From Entamoeba invadens IP1 (lineage: Eukaryota; Evosea; Mastigamoebida; Endamoebidae), in assembly GCF_000330505.1 (NCBI RefSeq), contig NW_004440445.1, positions 577,399 to 641,398 of the forward strand: a stretch of DNA of 64,000 nt, in the 5' to 3' direction. The number at the start of each line of letters is the position of its first letter. The first letter of the stretch is position 1. Made by a program: the position numbers and the translations under genes. The notes below the pieces were generated by a model. The model made no database searches. It was not told where the DNA came from and was given only the letters and a program-made list of their open reading frames with translations. This document shows positions 58,874 to 64,000 of the stretch, piece after piece.

Positions 58874-61305
58874 TCAATGGTCTGAAACAAGTTCCATTCG
58901 AGACACACTGTTTGTCGCCAACTTCAGAATTAACCTTGTGTTAACCGTGTCCACCTTCATATTGGATTTTCTTGAATATTTGAAATGAGAAAATACAGAT
59001 TCGACGCAGGAAGATGTGGGGATGAGACATAACATAATTTTGACCAATTGGGATATAATAGGAAAATCGACTTTGTCAAATATCTGTATGGCTTCCAATA
59101 ACGTGAAATTTTTCTTCTCCTGTTTAGTGAACGCCTCTTTCAATGTTTTTTGATTTTCCCAAACCAGATTTTGGAGTACACAAAGCTCTTCATTCAACTG
59201 GTCAAATGAGGTCTTGGGAAGCAGTATGTTGTCATAAAGGAATTTCCCTGGAAATAGAAAGGATTCCAAAAGCGGTTCGATATTTTGAAATTCATCCAAT
59301 TCTTCTTTGACTTCTTCCAACTCTTCGATTTTTGATCCAGGCTTTACAGTGGTCCAATTGCAGAACCGGAGCTCCAATGCTCTTAGATAACTTCCCAAGA
59401 CACGTTCACAACTATTTATAATAATTGGGGAATCAAAATAAAGATATTTGCAAGCCGATTTGAATGGTAAAATATCCCCCCTTTCGCACAATTCCTTCTT
59501 TTTTCTCAGGTCATCTAAGTATGTATCAATTTTATTTACTTCATCAACAAATAAGCCAAACTTCTCTTGAAGAGCATCAAAAGGGCACTTAGCCTCAGTG
59601 AGTAAGTCGAAGAAAAAACCCAGGAATGCCAGGAAGGCCGGATCTCTTATTTTAAAAGATTTCCTTTCCTTATTCATGAAGAAGTAGAAGTCGTATGTAG
59701 TTGTGTCCTGTGAGTGGTTCATTTTTTCCTTTCTCCTCTTATTTTCTTGTTGTTTCTTCTTCTCTTTACTTTCATTGTGGTGCTTGACAAGGGTTGCGAC
59801 AATTTCATTTTCAAGTTCCAGTTCCTTCACAAAAATTTCGATCTTTTCAAGATTTTCAAAGCAAAATTTTACCAAAAGTTGATAATAAAACCACCTGGTG
59901 TTTGAAAGTGTTGGAATCGCCGCGACATCCATTTTCTTTCTTCCCCAAAATGCCTTCCAAGCAGTTATTATGATATCAGAGCAAAGCCACTTTAAAAAAC
60001 ACAGAAAAACTTCGGCGTCATCTGTTGCCCACATAAATCCTTCCGCGACATTCAATCGATGACACATACAATACACAGTGAAAAACGGGAATGTGACTAA
60101 ATCAAATGGAAGATGATAATCACTATTCTTTTGTTTTTATCCCTTTCTCTTTGAATGATGTTCAAAAGCTTTGCGTCACACACCAACTTTGAAAAGCCTC
60201 CCTCTTTCCCAATCATTGAACTGGCCCCATCTGTTGTTGAAAAAACCAGTTTGAGCAATGGAGCATTGAAAGACTTAAGAACTTCAAGTAGCCATTTTTC
60301 ATGTTTACTGCAGAGCACTTCTCAAAAAATTCAGCCACAATCAGAGTCTTTTGGACTATTGAGTTGTCTGAGAACGCAAGTCTACAAACAAGAGCCAAAA
60401 TTTCACTACCATTTTTTTGCCGTATCAAAGGCAACACCAAAGCAGACACACTCATCAAATTGGCGTTTTGTTATTTCAGTTTCATTGCTACTCAACCGTT
60501 GAAGAATATTGAGACAATGAGAATGACTTATATGGATGCTTTTCCAAATATTATCAAACTCGTCGCAGAATAATGTCCCAAATGAACCCACAAGCTGTTC
60601 CACCAGTTTACATTGTGATTGACTAAAAACACCTTTATTTTCCGCAATAGCAGCAATTGAAGAAAAAATGTAACTCTTTTCGGCTAAGTTATCATTTTTT
60701 TTCCAGTTGTTCCAGTCTTCGAGCATATTTCTGATTTCATTTCCTTTGCTATTACTATGTAATCCCCATTTGGGGCTTTAGACTTCTCATAAACTTCCTT
60801 TTCAATCGTTTGTCTTATATTGTCCGAGCACTCCATCATTATTTCTCCTTCTATTTTTTCATCTTCCATTTCACTACAATTATTGTGTTCACTGTTCGTT
60901 GTCATGTCTTCATCCACAGGTGTTTCACGGTTCATTTCCCCAATCACTGTATTGTCATCTTCCATTTCATTTTCAACGTCAAAATCAAGTTGCTTCTTGC
61001 TTCCTTTCTTTGGTCTTTGATGGCGAGGTTCTTCTATATACTTTTCTGCAGCACTTTGAGCCTCTTTTATATATTGAGTCTTTCTTCTTTTCAAATCCTC
61101 CTGCATTAAATTAAATTTTTGTACTGAGTATTTAGGACATTTTAAATAATGAGTTGTATTACATTGATCCAAAAAACACCTGGAACAAAACGGCCAATAG
61201 TAAATCGTTTTCCTCGACTTGAAGTACACTGGGATTGTTGCATGTTTATTGATGTTCTTTGTTATATTTTTTTCTCGTCTTTTCATTACATCTCTTGTTT
61301 TCTTG
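58874..61305 (-). pseudogene. hAT transposase, frameshifted (N-terminus in gap)
   Basis: The coding sequence runs on the minus strand in at least five pieces: about 61305-60684 (Cys/His-containing FCSRCFLDQCNTTHYLKC, possible Zn finger), 60726-60406, 60458-60213, 60318-60097, 60076-58874. Each junction shifts frame. Family landmarks are STTDGASSMIGKEGGF, CHRLNVAEGF and the C-terminal dimerisation motif FPIISQLVKIMLCLIPTSSC...SVFSHFKYSRKSN. The far N-terminus is hidden in the assembly gap. Some shifts could be sequencing errors, but their number argues for a pseudogene. Confidence 0.85.
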
Positions 61306-61405
61306 NNNNNNNNNNNNNNNNNNNNNNNNNNNNNNNNNNNNNNNNNNNNNNNNNNNNNNNNNNNNNNNNNNNNNNNNNNNNNNNNNNNNNNNNNNNNNNN
61401 NNNNN
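61306..61405. other. Assembly gap (100 N)
   Basis: One hundred undetermined bases inside the hAT element, next to the transposase N-terminus; the round length suggests a placeholder, so the true distance is unknown. Confidence 0.99.
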
Positions 61406-61619
61406 AATTATTTAACTGCAATAGAAAGCCAAAAACCCATTATCCAACCATTTAATTAGTAGAACAAAAAACGATAAATTTTTCTTTTTTTTGAATTTGC
61501 CTTTATGTGGTTCATTTTTTTCGGAAAAAAATGGGATTATTTATTTCAATAAAACAGCGATTTTTTTCTGAACAAATCAATCAAAACTTGAAAAAAAAGA
61601 GTTTTTTCCCTCTTTTTTT

Positions 61620-61658
61620 CTTAACTTCCAGATTAGGTCCAATTCCTTGATAGCCCTG
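61620..61658 (-). repeat. hAT right terminal inverted repeat
   Basis: 39 bases ending TTCCTTGATAGCCCTG; complement of the left repeat, with three or four extra bases in its middle. Confidence 0.85.
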
Positions 61659-62753
61659 GATAAAGCTACAAATTTTCAGTAATAAAAGTTATATAAATAT
61701 TGATATAATTTACTATATACAAATTAATATTATTACTATCAAAAAACTATACAGTAAAAAGTGTTGATAACGAACTTTTTAAATTTTTTATTTATTTCAT
61801 TTTAACTTGATTGATGAAATTAATACTTTCAACTAATTATAGTAAAATTATTATAAAATATAGCTTATTACAGTAAGGTACTATCAAGTGTAATTATTAT
61901 TATTTTGGCAATAATGATACATTATTTGTATTATTTCATCTATCTGTAAACAATCCTGACAACCGTTCTTTACGCTCAATTATAAATTTGTATCGATTGA
62001 ATTAACACGTATTAAACTAATACAGATACTAATAAGTTTATTATTATTTTTACCATGAAATAGTGTCTTTTATTACATTAATATTATTTTAAAAAAAGAA
62101 AAGTACTTTACTTGTAATGTGAATAAACCACCTCCTTTCTTGCACTTTGGTGCTGTGCAGAGTCTGTTTAAGTTGAAATAAAAACAAATAATAATAATAA
62201 TAAAATAATAAGTCTAATTGATATTTCAAAATAATTGAGTTGTTTTTTAAATTTTCATATCAATTGACTGGCACTAACATAGCGTCTTATAATCGGTTAT
62301 TATTGTTTGTGTAACAATTGATTTATTTCGTTTATATGGTGTATTGACAATGTATTGTGTCTTTTTTAATAAATCAAAATAAATAAACCGTAGTTCAAAA
62401 GATTATTTGTGATGGATCTTAGGCAAAGAGTATTCAGGTGTATATTATTTTAATACTTAATGACTAAAAAATGATATGATTAAAAAGTATTTTTCTATGT
62501 TTTTCTAATACTGAAGAATAATAATTACACAATTGAATGAAAGTAAATAGTTCAAAAAAGATAATTAAATATTCTTCTTATTAACTTTTAATTTAATTAA
62601 TAAAATAAAGATGGTTTATTTAAATAATGGATTAATAACGAATGTACCACAGTTTTAAATTACACAATTAATAATATTTATTACATTTTTTTCTTTTTTT
62701 AAAGTGGTTCGAAATATTTTAAAAAAGGTCGATCTCAATATTCTATCTTGTTC
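61659..62753. other. AT-rich intergenic region
   Basis: Starts with the right hAT target duplication (GATAAAG). About 1.1 kb of A/T-rich spacer, including a short (AAT)n tract near 62190-62206. No supported ORF or RNA gene. Confidence 0.5.
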
Positions 62754-64000
62754 ATGGATACCACAACAAAAAACCTGGTTTTAATCCTTATCCTCCAGGT
62801 GTTTACCATGCTTGGCTTTTATGTGGCAACACAAACAACGTTTTTAACCCCATTACAAACTCCAGAGACCGTCATGGATGTTTCTGACACTTTTCTGAAA
62901 TACATTGACTACTCTCCGGAAGTTGAGAAAGCTTTAAAAACACACCAACCGATTGTCGCACTCGAAACAACAATCATCACACATGGTCTTCCATACCCCG
63001 ACAACCTTAAGGTCGCGAATGAGTTAGAAGACATCATCCGGCAAAATGGGGCTATTCCAGCAACAATTGGAATTGTTGCTGGTCGTATACAAGTGGGGTT
63101 TACCAAAGAACTTCTTTCTCAGATCAGTACACGAAAAGGTGTGTTAAAGGTGGGTATTCGCGACATTCCCCAAGTCGTTTCGGAGAAGAAGTGGGGTGGA
63201 ACAACAGTTGCTGCTACTTCCCGTATCGCTTCCTTAGTTGGTATAAAGGTGTTTGTGACTGGTGGTTTGGGTGGTGTTCACCGAGGCGCAGAGGAGACGT
63301 TTGACGTTTCCAACGACCTCAACGAGCTTTCTATCAACCCCATATGTTTGGTTTGTGCTGGCGCTAAGATCATATTAGACCTTCCCAAAACACTTGAGTA
63401 TTTAGAGACATCTGGTGTTTCCGTCCTTGGCTATCAAACGGAAAACTTGCCTCAATTTTACGTTCGTTCCTCCAACCTATCAATCTCGGCTGTCAATTCC
63501 ACGATCTCGATCTCTCATCTTCTCAAAGTCAAAGATGATTTGAATATCGAAAAGGGGACGATAGTGGCCGTACCCATTCCGGAGAAAGATGCGTTAAATG
63601 AGACTGAAATTTCGGGATTATTGGCTGAAGCCTTAGAACAAGCAAAAATCCGGGAGATTAGGGGGAAAGCGGTCACCCCTTTCATTTTGGGATATTTAAA
63701 CTCGAATTCTCAGGGGAAGACAATACAAGCCAATGTAGCGTTGATCAAGCACAACGCCGAGATTGGTTCCAAAATTGCTTTTTACTACAACGAACTTAAA
63801 TTGGGCAAAGAGTTTGGCGATGAGAAAGAGTCACAGAAGGTTGTAAAGCATTCGAAGATAGTAGTTGTTGGGGCGTCTGTCATGGACTTTATATCTCGGG
63901 GAGAGATCTTACCGGAGGTCAGTGTAGAGGGTGTCGTACAGCAAAACCGCGGTGGTGTAGGGCACAACATGGCTGAGAATATTCACTTGATTGGGAACCA
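62754..64000 (+). CDS. Pseudouridine-5'-phosphate glycosidase fused to PfkB kinase (partial)
   Basis: Runs off the window (415 complete codons seen). Residues about 55-350 are the glycosidase (IndA/PsuG family), which splits pseudouridine 5'-phosphate to uracil and ribose 5-phosphate: VALETTIITHGLPYPDN, PATIGIVAGRIQVG, KWGGTTVAATSRIASLVG, FVTGGLGGVHRGAEETFDVS and TPFILGYLNSNSQGKT. After a helical linker, IVVVGASVMDFISRGE then QNRGGVGHNMAENI start a PfkB-type kinase (pseudouridine kinase). Such fusions are known in eukaryotes. Unusual is a hydrophobic N-terminal segment (NLVLILILQVFTMLGFYV, residues 7-24), possibly a membrane anchor. ATG 62754 is the first in frame; a later Met would drop the segment. 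Confidence 0.9.
   Translation, partial: MDTTTKNLVLILILQVFTMLGFYVATQTTFLTPLQTPETVMDVSDTFLKYIDYSPEVEKALKTHQPIVALETTIITHGLPYPDNLKVANELEDIIRQNGAIPATIGIVAGRIQVGFTKELLSQISTRKGVLKVGIRDIPQVVSEKKWGGTTVAATSRIASLVGIKVFVTGGLGGVHRGAEETFDVSNDLNELSINPICLVCAGAKIILDLPKTLEYLETSGVSVLGYQTENLPQFYVRSSNLSISAVNSTISISHLLKVKDDLNIEKGTIVAVPIPEKDALNETEISGLLAEALEQAKIREIRGKAVTPFILGYLNSNSQGKTIQANVALIKHNAEIGSKIAFYYNELKLGKEFGDEKESQKVVKHSKIVVVGASVMDFISRGEILPEVSVEGVVQQNRGGVGHNMAENIHLIGN

Larger units (their letters stand above)
58692..61658 (-). mobile_element. hAT-superfamily DNA transposon (non-autonomous by decay)
   Basis: A 2967-bp element bounded by terminal inverted repeats. The outer 18 bases (CAGGGCTATCAAGGAATT) are identical; then AATCTGGAAGTTAAG matches again after a short offset. 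CAGGG ends and transposase sequence define hAT. It is flanked by GATAAAG on both sides (58685-58691 and 61659-61665), a 7-base direct repeat; hAT duplications are usually 8 bp, so one base may have changed or been lost. The transposase (minus strand) is frameshifted and the element contains a 100-base assembly gap. Confidence 0.88.

Noticed and set aside
58874..61305. Introns as the explanation for the broken transposase
   Set aside because: Frame changes occur inside coding overlaps without GTTTGT donors, so frameshifts in a decayed element are more likely.
1..64000. CRISPR arrays, operons, prokaryotic islands
   Set aside because: No regularly spaced repeats were seen; introns, families and promoter style are eukaryotic throughout.

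Overview
The window is nuclear DNA of an Entamoeba-like amoeba. The evidence is very AT-rich intergenic DNA around intron-poor eukaryotic genes, short introns that mostly start GTTTGT, start codons a few bases downstream of TTTAAA/TATAAA-like boxes, and lineage-typical gene families (saposin-like proteins, leucine-rich-repeat-like paralogues, many GTPase regulators). The wide spacers (several of 1-2.4 kb) fit E. invadens better than the compact E. histolytica genome; that species call is an inference. Many apparent gene starts are TTG/GTG codons just inside exons; I placed starts at ATG and rebuilt split genes from splice signals.

Layout. 0-6.5 kb: ribosomal protein S15, a pair of mariner-type MITE copies, RAD52, a WWE+BRCT protein, an AIG1/FAR-17a-type membrane protein and a 60-residue ORF. 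6.5-15 kb: retromer VPS35, a solitary tRNA-Gly(UCC), an unknown coiled-coil gene, a TMEM234-like protein, an LRR-like family member, a three-exon seven-helix membrane protein and a saposin-like secreted protein. 15-25.6 kb: a four-exon DENN-LIM protein, a surface protein, a Rep-derived (CRESS-DNA virus) host gene with an RS-like tail, a phospholipase B-like hydrolase, a TLDc protein and an ArfGAP. 27.8-38 kb: an atypical Ras-like GTPase, a Nup155-like nucleoporin, two coiled-coil or unknown genes and a second LRR-like family member. 38-47 kb: Cgr1/CCDC86 rRNA-processing factor, Prp22-type DEAH helicase, a small secreted Cys-rich protein, a RasGAP-like protein and a queuosine-nucleotide salvage glycosylase. 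47-58 kb: a large two-exon protein possibly of Rap/Ran-GAP type, proteasome chaperone PSMD9/Nas2, an Aurora-type kinase, a Timeless/Tof1-like replication-fork protein, two unknown proteins and a Cof-type HAD phosphatase. 58.7-61.7 kb: a hAT transposon with terminal inverted repeats and target duplication but a frameshifted transposase and an assembly gap. 62.75 kb to the end: the start of a pseudouridine glycosidase-kinase fusion.

These are independently transcribed genes, not operons. Recurrent themes are membrane traffic and small-GTPase control (VPS35, DENN, ArfGAP, Ras-like, RasGAP, possible RapGAP), nucleic-acid maintenance and processing (RAD52, Timeless, Prp22, Cgr1, WWE-BRCT) and modified-nucleoside salvage (QNG1-like, pseudouridine enzyme). 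The most unusual item is the Rep-derived gene at 19.8-21.3 kb, whose nuclease and ATPase motifs have decayed while the frame is open and a host-type RS-like tail is present.
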